A stretch of 11,698 nt of DNA from Candidatus Didemnitutus sp. (GTDB lineage Bacteria > Verrucomicrobiota > Verrucomicrobiia > Opitutales > Opitutaceae), in assembly GCA_030682505.1 (NCBI GenBank), contig JAUXOH010000320.1, forward strand, positions 1 through 11,698, given 5' to 3'. Positions within the stretch are counted from its first letter, which is position 1, and the number at the start of each line of letters is the position of its first letter. Position numbers and translations under genes: made by a program. The notes beneath the pieces were generated by a model, which saw nothing but the letters and a program-made list of their open reading frames with translations, had not been told where the DNA came from and made no database searches. Positions 1 to 6,016 of the stretch are shown here, piece after piece.

Positions 1-307
1 AGGGATTGCGCGGGTGGATGACGAGCGAGACGCCGGCGGCGTGAAAGGGTTTGCCCGCGAGCTCGGGGCGCTGCGCAGTGGCGGAGGGCGGCAGCGTGGC
101 ACCGGAGATCTGGGAAAACCCGACGCCGGCCTTTTCAAACACCGCCCCATCGTTCAAAATGCGCGAGCGTCCGCCGCCGCCTTCCTCGCGCGTCCAACGG
201 TCCTCCGAAAACTCAGCGCCGCCATCTTCCCGGGCCAAGGCGCCGCAGATATCGTCCTGCAGCGCGAGGAGATAGCTGACGACGGCGTTGAGATCGGGAG
301 CGGACAT
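1..307 (-). CDS. hemF: Coproporphyrinogen III oxidase, oxygen-dependent (N-terminal part, runs off the window)
   Basis: HemF oxidatively decarboxylates coproporphyrinogen III to protoporphyrinogen IX in the cytoplasm, using O2. I translated this gene by hand from the ATG at 305-307; the frame stays open to base 1, giving 102 residues. It shows the N-terminal hallmarks of the family: LLALQDDICGAL near residues 14-25, EDRWTREEGGGGRSRIL at 35-51, the VFEKAGVGFS block at 56-65, PPSATAQRPELAGKPF at 73-88 and GVSLVIHPRNP at 92-102. These align without gaps to the E. coli protein as I remember it. The rest, including the C-terminal dimerisation region, lies outside the window. No Shine-Dalgarno sequence precedes the ATG. 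It is divergent from the permease at 534 and implies an organism that meets oxygen, since anaerobes use HemN. Identity is near certain; intactness cannot be judged. Confidence 0.95.
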   Translation of the reverse strand, partial: MSAPDLNAVVSYLLALQDDICGALAREDGGAEFSEDRWTREEGGGGRSRILNDGAVFEKAGVGFSQISGATLPPSATAQRPELAGKPFHAAGVSLVIHPRNP

Positions 308-329
308 GCGTGGTTGGCTAAGAAAAGCC

Positions 330-343
330 GACCGCGGGCGGTC
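330..343. promoter_or_regulatory. Inverted repeat in the hemF leader (candidate operator or 5' hairpin)
   Basis: A perfect dyad, GACCGC-GG-GCGGTC, ends 22 bases before the hemF ATG and lies where transcription from the -10-like element at 351-359 would begin. As DNA it could be an operator over the start site; as RNA it would make a 5-bp stem with a CGGG loop at the extreme 5' end of the message. Short G+C-rich dyads arise easily by chance in DNA of this composition. Confidence 0.3.
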
Positions 344-350
344 AGCAAAC

Positions 351-359
351 CTTATAGCA
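351..359 (-). promoter_or_regulatory. Extended -10-like element upstream of hemF
   Basis: Read on the minus strand the bases are TGCTATAAG, an extended -10 (TGn followed by TATAAG) 43 bases upstream of the hemF ATG, in DNA that is otherwise very G+C-rich. No TTGACA-like -35 is found 16-18 bases further upstream, which is tolerated when the TG extension is present. It would start transcription near position 343-345. This is a pattern match only. Confidence 0.35.
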
Positions 360-377
360 AGGGTAGCAATCCCCGGT

Positions 378-395
378 CGGTGCCGCCGTGCACCG
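378..395. other. Inverted repeat CGGTGC-N6-GCACCG in the divergent intergenic region
   Basis: Two perfect 6-base arms (378-383 and 390-395) flank a 6-base spacer in the middle of the region between hemF and the permease. It could bind a dimeric regulator or fold as a small hairpin. No T tract follows on either strand, so it is not a recognisable terminator. Possibly chance. Confidence 0.25.
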
Positions 396-464
396 GTTGC
401 GGAGGACGGGGCGAATCTTGTCGCGGGCACCCGTCCGACTCATTCCGGCCCGGGGGGCCTTGAC

Positions 465-479
465 GACTTTGGTAAAGTC
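465..479. promoter_or_regulatory. Inverted repeat GACTTT-GGT-AAAGTC upstream of the permease (candidate operator)
   Basis: A perfect 6-base dyad with a 3-base spacer stands 54 bases upstream of the permease ATG. It is richer in A+T than its surroundings and overlaps the last base of a TTGACG hexamer (460-465) that could be a -35; the bases 17 further on do not resemble a -10. It does not match the G-tract sites of RcnR/CsoR regulators. If real, it is a candidate binding site for a regulator of the permease. Confidence 0.3.
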
Positions 480-533
480 CGGGGTCGACAGGCCCGAATT
501 GGGCTCGTTTTCTTCCCCTTCGCGCGATCCACC

Positions 534-1247
534 ATGCTGACCACCCTTGCCGCCACGGGCTTTACCGTCGCTTTTTTCCACGCCGCCATTCCGACGCACT
601 GGCTCCCGTTTGTGCTGGTCGCGCGGGCGCGGGGCTGGACGCAGGGCAAGACCCTGGCCGTCGCGGCCTTTGCGGGCCTCGGCCACGTGGCGCTGACCAG
701 CTTGCTCGGCCTGGCCATCGCGTGGTTCGGTTTTCAAATCGACGAGCATGCCGGGGAACTTTTCCCGAAGGTGGCGGGCGGGATCCTGCTCGCGATCGGC
801 TTGTGGTATTTCTGGCGGCAATTACGCGGCGGAGTGCTGCATCACCATGCTCCGGGCGGACATCACCAACCGAGCGAGCGGTGTGGACACGAGGCCGAGC
901 ACAGTCATTGGGATGAAGAGCTCAAGGGCTCCGAACTGGTCTCGAACCGCACCGGTGACGGGGCGGCGATTGGCGGGCTGTTCATGATGCTCACCCTGTC
1001 GCCCTGCGAGGGCTTCCTGCCGGTTTATCTCTCGGGCGTGCAATATGGCTGGCACGGGTTTTTTGTCCTGAGCGGCATTCTCGCGGTGGCGACGCTCGCG
1101 GGCATGATGCTCTTTACGTGGCTGACGCTGGTGGGCTTTTCCCGACTTCCGGTGCAGAAACTTGAACGCGTCGAAGCGGGGCTGCTCGGCGTGATTTTCA
1201 CGGTGCTCGGCGTGATGATGCTGCTGGTCGAACACGGCGGCCACTGA
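534..1247 (+). CDS. NicO/RcnA-like membrane permease with histidine-rich loop (putative metal exporter)
   Basis: A 237-residue integral membrane protein with about six hydrophobic segments: roughly 4-29, 41-66, 79-94, 144-170, 173-199 and 214-232. The first segment holds FFHAAIPTHW (14-23), resembling the H-A-x-x-P-x-H motif of NicO/RcnA nickel-cobalt permeases. GHVALTSLLG (50-59) resembles the second NicO motif, and TLSPCEGFLP (154-163) has the SPC/IPC turn seen in LysE-superfamily and DsbD-like proteins. Between the two halves lies a loop with eight histidines in residues 103-125, as in RcnA. I infer export or transport of a divalent metal such as Ni or Co; a TauE/SafE or DsbD-like role is the main alternative. 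The reading frame is open upstream to 288, but the ATG at 534 is preferred because it begins directly at the first membrane segment. No Shine-Dalgarno sequence is seen. Its stop lies 11 bases from the stop of the convergent HD-domain gene. Confidence 0.62.
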   Translation: MLTTLAATGFTVAFFHAAIPTHWLPFVLVARARGWTQGKTLAVAAFAGLGHVALTSLLGLAIAWFGFQIDEHAGELFPKVAGGILLAIGLWYFWRQLRGGVLHHHAPGGHHQPSERCGHEAEHSHWDEELKGSELVSNRTGDGAAIGGLFMMLTLSPCEGFLPVYLSGVQYGWHGFFVLSGILAVATLAGMMLFTWLTLVGFSRLPVQKLERVEAGLLGVIFTVLGVMMLLVEHGGH

Positions 1248-1258
1248 GCCGGCTGGAG

Positions 1259-1843
1259 TTACGGAGAGGGAGGCCGGTGGCCCGCGGCGCGTTCGCCCGT
1301 CTCGGCATCGAGAATGGCGCGCAACTGCACGATCACGGGGTGATGCGCCGTGTGCGCCTGGCCGTACGGCAGGTTGAACGCGTAATCAAAATCCGCCGGG
1401 TTGCTCCCTTGGTTGTGCTGCAGGATCGTCTCGAGCTTGTCGACGGCCTTGACGAACTTGGCTTCGGGCGAGGCGGCGGCGTTGTATTCCTCCCAGAGCG
1501 CGACGATCTGCTGCCGGGCCGCAGTGGGGGCGGGTTCGAGCAGTTGCAACAGGTCGCGACGTTCCTGTTCCACTTTCGGGGGCGCGCCGACTTGCGCCAC
1601 CGCGGAGATGTCGCCGCTGATGGCTTCGCCGAGATCGTGGACGATCGCGATGCCCAGCACGCGGCCGAAATCAAGGTCCGGAAACCATGGCCGCAGGCTG
1701 AGCGCAAACAGACACAGCCGCCACGTATGCTCCGCCGTGCTTTCCTGTTTGCCCTCGGAGGTCCACGCCGTGCGCGTGACGGTCTTCAGGCGTTCGGCGT
1801 GCCGCAGGAAGGCGAGCAGTCCATGGATCTCGTCCGGTTTCAT
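1259..1843 (-). CDS. HD-domain phosphohydrolase, YfbR/HDDC2-like (putative 5'-nucleotidase)
   Basis: A 194-residue cytoplasmic HD-domain protein of the YfbR/HDDC2 type, whose characterised members remove phosphate from deoxyribonucleoside monophosphates using a divalent metal. Visible metal ligands are H39 in STAEHTWR (35-42), H69-D70 in IVHDLGEAISGDI (67-79) and D135 in VKAVDKLE (131-138), in the order and spacing usual for the family. An N-terminal helix (FLRHAERLKTVTRTAW, 12-27) also fits. I chose the ATG at 1841-1843 over an in-frame TTG 14 codons upstream because family similarity begins there. It is the last gene of the minus-strand run, 58 bases after the ROK kinase, and converges on the permease. 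The C-terminal 20 residues are low complexity. The fold is confident; the substrate is inferred. Confidence 0.82.
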   Translation of the reverse strand: MKPDEIHGLLAFLRHAERLKTVTRTAWTSEGKQESTAEHTWRLCLFALSLRPWFPDLDFGRVLGIAIVHDLGEAISGDISAVAQVGAPPKVEQERRDLLQLLEPAPTAARQQIVALWEEYNAAASPEAKFVKAVDKLETILQHNQGSNPADFDYAFNLPYGQAHTAHHPVIVQLRAILDAETGERAAGHRPPSP

Positions 1844-1901
1844 CGGGAAACCGGAGGAGTGAACGCGTCCGTTGCGCGGGCGCAACCGTCGAGTGGTCCC
1901 C

Positions 1902-2945
1902 TCAAGCCGCCGGGCCGAAGGTCAGGCGGGCGACGAGGGCGGCACCGATGGCCTGGGAAAGTTCGCCGAGCGTGGCGGGAACGACCTTGAGCTTCGTGTG
2001 CTGGGTCGGCCACAGGTAGGGCAGAGCGGCGTCGCGGATCCCGGCGAGGTAGCGCGCGCGAAACTCCGGCGTGGTGGCGTCGGGATCGATCAGCCCGCCG
2101 CCGATCACCACAAATTCAGGGTCCAGCGCCATGGCGAGGTTGGCCACATGCAGGCCGAGCGCGCGCGCCTGGAAGTCGAAGATCTCGAGCGCGAGGGCGT
2201 CCCCCTTTTGCGCCAGCCCGCGGAGGGACAACGCCTGTTCCTTCGGTGGCAGCGCCGAGCCGGCCAGGGCGTGTCCCGGATGGTGGGCGAGTTTTTCCGC
2301 GAGCAGCTGGGGCAGGCCGGAAATGGTGGTGTAGGCTTCGATGCAACCCCAGTCGCGGCCGCAACCGCATTGAAACGGCCGGATGCCGCCGAGCAGATGC
2401 AGGGGCGCGGGCATGTGCCCGCCTTCCATGCCGGAAATCGTGTCGCCCTCGAGGGGGGCGCCTTGGGGATCCACGTAGGCCACCCCCAGACCGGAGCCCG
2501 GCGCCAGCATGAGCACGCCCGCCTTGCGGCCCGCGCACACGCGATGGGCTTCCGCCACGCCGCCGTAATTGCCGTCGTTGCCCACGACGAGGGGAACGGC
2601 CCGGCCGGCAGCCTCCGCCAGCGCGCGGCCGTAGTCCGCGTGAAAATCCCAACCGGCGAAACTGGCCGGCAAATTGGGCGAACGCCCCAAGACGCCGTAA
2701 CGGTCGTAGGGTCCGGGCATCGCGAGGCCGACGGCCTGCACCTGGTTCCACGTCAGTTGATTCTCGGCGAGGAAACCATTCACGCCGGCAATCCATCCCG
2801 CCACGACGGCGGCGGTGCCCGCCGCGGAGTTGGTGGAGCTTTGCCGCAGCGAGTGGGAAATGATTGAGCCGTCGGCAAAGATGCCTCCGGTCTTGGCGGT
2901 GGTGGCACCGCTGTCAGTGCCGAGAAAGATCTGGTCGCGGGACAT
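1902..2945 (-). CDS. ROK-family sugar kinase (glucokinase-like), divergent
   Basis: A 347-residue ROK-family protein, probably phosphorylating a hexose or N-acetylhexosamine with ATP in the cytoplasm. The N-terminal phosphate-binding loop is LGTDSGATTAKTGG (8-21). The catalytic Asp is D124 in VVGNDGNYGGVAEAH (120-134), followed by a glycine-rich strand LAPGSGLGVAYVD (147-159). The zinc site is recognisable as E174-G-G-H177 and then C193-G-C195-G-R-D-W-G-C201-I-E203, and FVVIGGGLI (278-286) forms the second nucleotide-binding segment. The usual pattern is GH-x11-CxCGxxGCxE; here there are 15 residues between His and the first Cys, and one extra residue before the last Cys. The start is the ATG at 2943-2945 rather than an upstream in-frame GTG at 2970-2972. 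Its leader is cytosine-rich with no Shine-Dalgarno sequence. A repressor role is unlikely because there is no N-terminal helix-turn-helix. The sugar is unknown. Confidence 0.85.
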   Translation of the reverse strand: MSRDQIFLGTDSGATTAKTGGIFADGSIISHSLRQSSTNSAAGTAAVVAGWIAGVNGFLAENQLTWNQVQAVGLAMPGPYDRYGVLGRSPNLPASFAGWDFHADYGRALAEAAGRAVPLVVGNDGNYGGVAEAHRVCAGRKAGVLMLAPGSGLGVAYVDPQGAPLEGDTISGMEGGHMPAPLHLLGGIRPFQCGCGRDWGCIEAYTTISGLPQLLAEKLAHHPGHALAGSALPPKEQALSLRGLAQKGDALALEIFDFQARALGLHVANLAMALDPEFVVIGGGLIDPDATTPEFRARYLAGIRDAALPYLWPTQHTKLKVVPATLGELSQAIGAALVARLTFGPAA

Positions 2946-2981
2946 GGCGGGGGGGATGGGCGCAGCTTGCACCCACCGGAA

Positions 2982-2994
2982 GCCTTGGCAAGGC
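2982..2994 (-). other. Short hairpin GCCTT-GCC-AAGGC downstream of the YecH-like gene
   Basis: On the minus strand, a 5-bp perfect stem with a 3-base loop begins 9 bases after the stop codon of the YecH-like gene. There is no following T tract, so it is not a standard intrinsic terminator; it could slow polymerase or protect a 3' end. Confidence 0.25.
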
Positions 2995-3003
2995 CCGGGC
3001 GGG

Positions 3004-3246
3004 TCAATGCTGGCAGACGCGGCCGGGATCGACCGTGAAGCCCGTGTCCGGTCCGGCGAACTTGCCTTTGGCGGCCAGAAAATCGACCAGACCGGCGGCG
3101 GTCAGGTCGGCGGCGGAGCAGGTGTGGTAGCGCGCCTCGGCCCCGAACTCGGCGACGATGAACGCCGCGAGCGACTCGCGGGTGAAGGTGCGGCCCGACG
3201 CAAGGATCAGGCTCATGACTTGGTGACCGTGGATTTCAGTAATCAT
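3004..3246 (-). CDS. YecH-like small metal-binding protein (DUF2492 type)
   Basis: An 80-residue protein that I recognise as a YecH/DUF2492-type putative metal-binding protein, of unknown physiological role. The family pattern is visible end to end: HGHQVM (6-11), a central TRESLAAFIVAEFGAEARYH stretch (22-41), HTCSAADLTAAGLVDFL (41-57), KGKF (60-63) and the C-terminal GFTVDPGRVCQH (69-80). Candidate metal ligands are H6, H8, H41, C43, C78 and H80, clustered at the start, middle and end of the chain. The length matches the family. The start is the ATG at 3244-3246; no Shine-Dalgarno sequence is seen. It lies 78 bases after rph and 58 bases before the ROK kinase, neither of which explains its job. 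The family call is fairly sure; the metal and function are not known. Confidence 0.8.
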   Translation of the reverse strand: MITEIHGHQVMSLILASGRTFTRESLAAFIVAEFGAEARYHTCSAADLTAAGLVDFLAAKGKFAGPDTGFTVDPGRVCQH

Positions 3247-3281
3247 CGCGTCATGAAACCAGAATTGCGCGGTCCCGGCTG

Positions 3282-3297
3282 CGCAGCGATTGCTGCG
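3282..3297 (-). other. Hairpin CGCAGC-N4-GCTGCG in the gap after rph
   Basis: A perfect 6-bp inverted repeat with a 4-base loop (3288-3291) lies 27 bases downstream of the rph stop on the minus strand. No T tract follows, so it is at most a weak or Rho-assisted stop, an RNA-stability element, or chance. Confidence 0.28.
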
Positions 3298-3324
3298 TGC
3301 TGGTCAACTGGTGCATCGTCGCGG

Positions 3325-4074
3325 TCAACGCGCGAGGAGTTGTTTGGCGAGGAAGGCGGACTGGAGCGCGGCGAGGTCCTTCAGGCCGTTGCGCGCAATG
3401 CCCAGAAGGCCGTCGAGATCTTCCTGCGAAAACGTCGCTTCCTCACCGGCGCCCTGCACTTCCACGAACTGGCCGCGCCCGGTCATCACGACATTGAAGT
3501 CCACCGAGGCGTCCTTGTCCTCCACATAGTTGAGGTCGAGGAGCTTGTGGTCCTGAAAGATGCCGACGCTCACGGCGGCGACGGAGTCGGCGAGCGGGTT
3601 CACCGCCAGGCGCTTGGCATCGAGGAGTTTTTGGATGGCCAGCCGGGAGGCGAGGTAGGCTCCGGTGATCGACGCCGTGCGCGTGCCGCCGTCGGCCTGC
3701 AGGACATCGCAATCCACCCAGAGGGTGTTTTCGCCGAGTTTTTTCAGGTCGATGACCGCGCGCAAGGAGCGGCCGATGAGGCGCTGGATTTCGACCGTGC
3801 GACCGTCGATCTTGCCCTTGGCGATGTCGCGCGGTTTGCGATCGAGGGTCGAGTAGGGCAGCATGGAATACTCGGCGGTCAACCAACCCCCGGGCACGCC
3901 TTGTTGCCGCATCCAGGCGGGCACCTTGGGTTCGATCATCGCGGAGCAAATGACGCGCGTGTTGCCAAAACCGATGAGCACCGAGCCAGAGGCGTGCGGT
4001 GCGATGTTGGCTTCGATCGTGATGGGGCGGAGCTGGTCGAAGGTGCGACCGTCCGGACGTGAAAATGTCGACAT
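3325..4074 (-). CDS. rph: Ribonuclease PH
   Basis: RNase PH trims the 3' ends of tRNA precursors by phosphorolysis, releasing nucleoside diphosphates; it acts as a hexameric ring in the cytoplasm. The 249-residue length is typical. Family blocks are in order: SRPDGRTFDQLRPI (5-18), GSVLIGFGNTRVICSA (30-45), GGWLTAEYSMLPYST (62-76), the arginine-rich EIQRLIGRSLRAV (95-107), the phosphate-binding GGTRTASITGAY (129-140), and the metal-binding acidic stretch LDLNYVEDKDASVDFNVVMT (179-198) with D180, D186 and D192. EVQGAGEEATFS (205-216) completes the core. The start is the ATG at 4072-4074, with no Shine-Dalgarno sequence. In many bacteria rph is followed by the ITP pyrophosphatase gene rdgB; here it is not. 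It sits 62 bases downstream of hprK. Confidence 0.97.
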   Translation of the reverse strand: MSTFSRPDGRTFDQLRPITIEANIAPHASGSVLIGFGNTRVICSAMIEPKVPAWMRQQGVPGGWLTAEYSMLPYSTLDRKPRDIAKGKIDGRTVEIQRLIGRSLRAVIDLKKLGENTLWVDCDVLQADGGTRTASITGAYLASRLAIQKLLDAKRLAVNPLADSVAAVSVGIFQDHKLLDLNYVEDKDASVDFNVVMTGRGQFVEVQGAGEEATFSQEDLDGLLGIARNGLKDLAALQSAFLAKQLLAR

Positions 4075-4136
4075 GGCGCTAGCAGACCGTCCGCTCGTTT
4101 CCGGCGCAAGGCCAGAAGCGGCTCACGCGCGCCGGC

Positions 4137-5177
4137 TCACGAAGGATTCTCCAGCTCCTCGAGCTCGGAGGGGTCCGGCTTGATCAATTCCTGGGCCGAA
4201 AGGACTTTGTGCTTCGTCCCGGGCTGGGCGGACTGCGCCTCCATATGGGCGATCAGGCGGTCGTTGAATTCCTTGGCAGGGTCGTGGCCGATTTTCTTGA
4301 GCGCCTGCACCATGGCCGCGACTTCGATCAGGCGGGCAATGTCGCGCCCGGGACGGACGTAGAATTCGATGTGGGGCAGGTTCCGTCCGAGGATCTCGTA
4401 GAAGTTCTCCTCGAGGCCGGTGCGCTCCTCGATCACGTCGGGGGTCCACTCCTTCAGGGTGACGACCATGTCGATGCGCTTTTCGATCCGGATGCTGTTC
4501 ACGCCGAAAATCTCGGCGATGTTGATGATGCCGATGCCGCGGCACTCCATGTAGCCGCGGTTGAGGTCGCGCGAGTTGGCGATGAGTTCGCGTTCGTCGA
4601 CCAGGCGGATCACCGTGAGGTCGTCGGCCACCAGCGAGTGGCCGCGGACGATGAGGGCGAGGGCGCACTCGGACTTGCCGATGCCGCTGTCGCCGCGGAT
4701 CATCACCCCGATGCCGCGAACGTCCAGCATCGTGGCGTGCTCCGTGCCGGAGGGGGCGAACTCGTTGTCGATGCACAGCGTCGCGGCGTTCACGAAATTC
4801 ATCGTGATCATCGTCGTCCGGAAGATCGGCAGGTGCAGTTCCTGCGCCACGGCCAGCATCGGGTGGGTGGGGTGGTAATTGCGGGTGAGCACGAGGCAGG
4901 GGATGCCGCGCTTCACCATCTCGTTGAAGATCTGCACCTGCTCTTTCTGCGAGAGGGTCTTCAGGAAAGTCATCTCGGCCGCGCCGAGAACCTGAATGCG
5001 CTTGTTCGCGAAATACTTGAAGAACCCGGTGAGCGCCAGCGAGGGGCGGTTGATCGAGCCCTCCTTGATCAGGCGGTGCAGGCCGTCCTCCCCCGTGACA
5101 AGTTCCAGTTGGAGCTTGTCCTGGTATGTCTCGTAGAAATGCGCGACGGTGATGCCGTTGATGGCTTTGGTGGGCAT
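4137..5177 (-). CDS. hprK: HPr kinase/phosphorylase
   Basis: HprK phosphorylates a serine of the phosphocarrier HPr using ATP or pyrophosphate and reverses this by phosphorolysis, tying phosphotransferase activity to metabolic state. The 346-residue protein has an N-terminal regulatory domain (about 1-135) and a C-terminal catalytic domain. The latter shows H147, the P-loop GDSGIGKS (162-169), RGHSLVADD (178-186) with the metal/phosphate aspartates D185-D186, the family signature MECRGIGIINI (210-220), and GRNLPHIEFYVRPGRDIARL (264-283). It is slightly longer than most relatives because of a hydrophilic tail (about 312-346). The start is the ATG at 5175-5177, after a pyrimidine-rich leader with no Shine-Dalgarno sequence. 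It follows lptB by 90 bases, where proteobacteria such as E. coli have rpoN-hpf-ptsN. No HPr or EIIA gene is in the window. Confidence 0.96.
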   Translation of the reverse strand: MPTKAINGITVAHFYETYQDKLQLELVTGEDGLHRLIKEGSINRPSLALTGFFKYFANKRIQVLGAAEMTFLKTLSQKEQVQIFNEMVKRGIPCLVLTRNYHPTHPMLAVAQELHLPIFRTTMITMNFVNAATLCIDNEFAPSGTEHATMLDVRGIGVMIRGDSGIGKSECALALIVRGHSLVADDLTVIRLVDERELIANSRDLNRGYMECRGIGIINIAEIFGVNSIRIEKRIDMVVTLKEWTPDVIEERTGLEENFYEILGRNLPHIEFYVRPGRDIARLIEVAAMVQALKKIGHDPAKEFNDRLIAHMEAQSAQPGTKHKVLSAQELIKPDPSELEELENPS

Positions 5178-5267
5178 GGGAAACGGAGGCGGGCGGCGGA
5201 CTACGGGCAGCTTTCAGCTAATTGTTGCTGAGGCAAGTCGCTGATTGCCGGACCGGCCGGGGCCGGG

Positions 5268-6014
5268 CTAGAGGTTGAAGTCCTTGCCGAGATAGAGTTC
5301 ACGGGCCTGCGGGTCGCTGATGAGGAAGTCGCCGGAACCCTCGGTCATGACCTTGCCCTTGTGAATGATGTAGCCGCGATCGACGATGCGGAGGGTTTCG
5401 CGGACGTTGTGATCCGAGATCAGCACGCCGATCCCGCGTGCGCGGAGATCGAGGATGATCTTCTGCACCTCGGCGACGGAAATGGGATCCACGCCGGCAA
5501 AGGGTTCGTCCATCAGCAGGAAGCGGGGTCGGGTGACCAGCGCGCGCGCGATCTCGAGTCGCCGCCGTTCTCCGCCCGACAAGGTGTAGGCCGGCTGGTC
5601 GGCGAGATGGGAGATGCTTAACTCGGCCAAGTGGTGCGCCACGAGGGCCGCCCGATCGCGGGTGGAGACGTTGCGCAGCGTCTCGACGATCGCGAGGACG
5701 TTCTGGGCGACGGTGAGTTTGCGGAAGATCGAGGCCTCTTGCGGGAGATAACCCACGCCGAGCCGGGCCCGGCGATGCATGCGCAGATGGGTCGCGTCCT
5801 GACCGTTGATGAAAACGTGGCCACCGGTGGCGGGCACAAGGCCGACGACCATGTAGAAGGTCGTGGTCTTGCCCGCGCCGTTGGGGCCGAGCAGGCCGAC
5901 GACCTCGCCGGCCCGGACGCGAATATTAATGCCATTGACGACCGTGCGGGCGCCGTAGGTCTTGACCAACCCTTCGGTATGGATCTCGAACTCGGAAGTG
6001 GGCGTGGCGACCAT
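5268..6014 (-). CDS. lptB: LPS export ABC transporter ATP-binding protein LptB
   Basis: LptB is the cytoplasmic ATPase of the LptB2FG complex that extracts LPS from the inner membrane and drives it along the LptC-LptA bridge. The 248-residue protein has all ABC motifs: Walker A GPNGAGKT (43-50), Q-loop Q92 in YLPQEASIFRKL (89-100), signature LSGGER (145-150), Walker B FLLMDEP with E170, and H-loop H202 in LISDHNVRETL (198-208). The TTFYMVVGLV and PQEASIFRKL segments are characteristic of LptB rather than of a generic ABC ATPase. The chosen start is the ATG at 6012-6014, two bases after the lptA stop; a TTG at 6018-6020 overlapping that stop is possible but adds only two residues. The tight junction suggests translational coupling with lptA. 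The permease genes lptF and lptG are not in the window. Confidence 0.95.
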   Translation of the reverse strand: MVATPTSEFEIHTEGLVKTYGARTVVNGINIRVRAGEVVGLLGPNGAGKTTTFYMVVGLVPATGGHVFINGQDATHLRMHRRARLGVGYLPQEASIFRKLTVAQNVLAIVETLRNVSTRDRAALVAHHLAELSISHLADQPAYTLSGGERRRLEIARALVTRPRFLLMDEPFAGVDPISVAEVQKIILDLRARGIGVLISDHNVRETLRIVDRGYIIHKGKVMTEGSGDFLISDPQARELYLGKDFNL

Positions 6015-6016
6015 GC

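Noticed and set aside
288..533. Upstream extension of the permease frame to position 288
   Set aside because: The added 82 residues are basic, low-complexity and overlap the hemF start; membrane-protein similarity begins at the ATG at 534.
308..533. A riboswitch in the divergent region (cobalamin or nickel-cobalt type)
   Set aside because: Looked for because of the metal permease, but I could not find the conserved cores of either class on either strand; only short dyads are present.
1248..1258. Bidirectional terminator between the convergent permease and HD genes
   Set aside because: The gap is only 11 bases and holds no stem with a T tract on either strand.
2815..4062. A 415-codon plus-strand open frame across rph, the YecH-like gene and part of the ROK kinase
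   Set aside because: It spans three well-supported minus-strand genes and the gaps between them, and its composition is that of an antisense shadow.
4209..5231. A 340-codon plus-strand open frame opposite hprK
   Set aside because: Repetitive acidic and histidine-containing sequence without motifs, fully antisense to a gene with a complete HprK signature.
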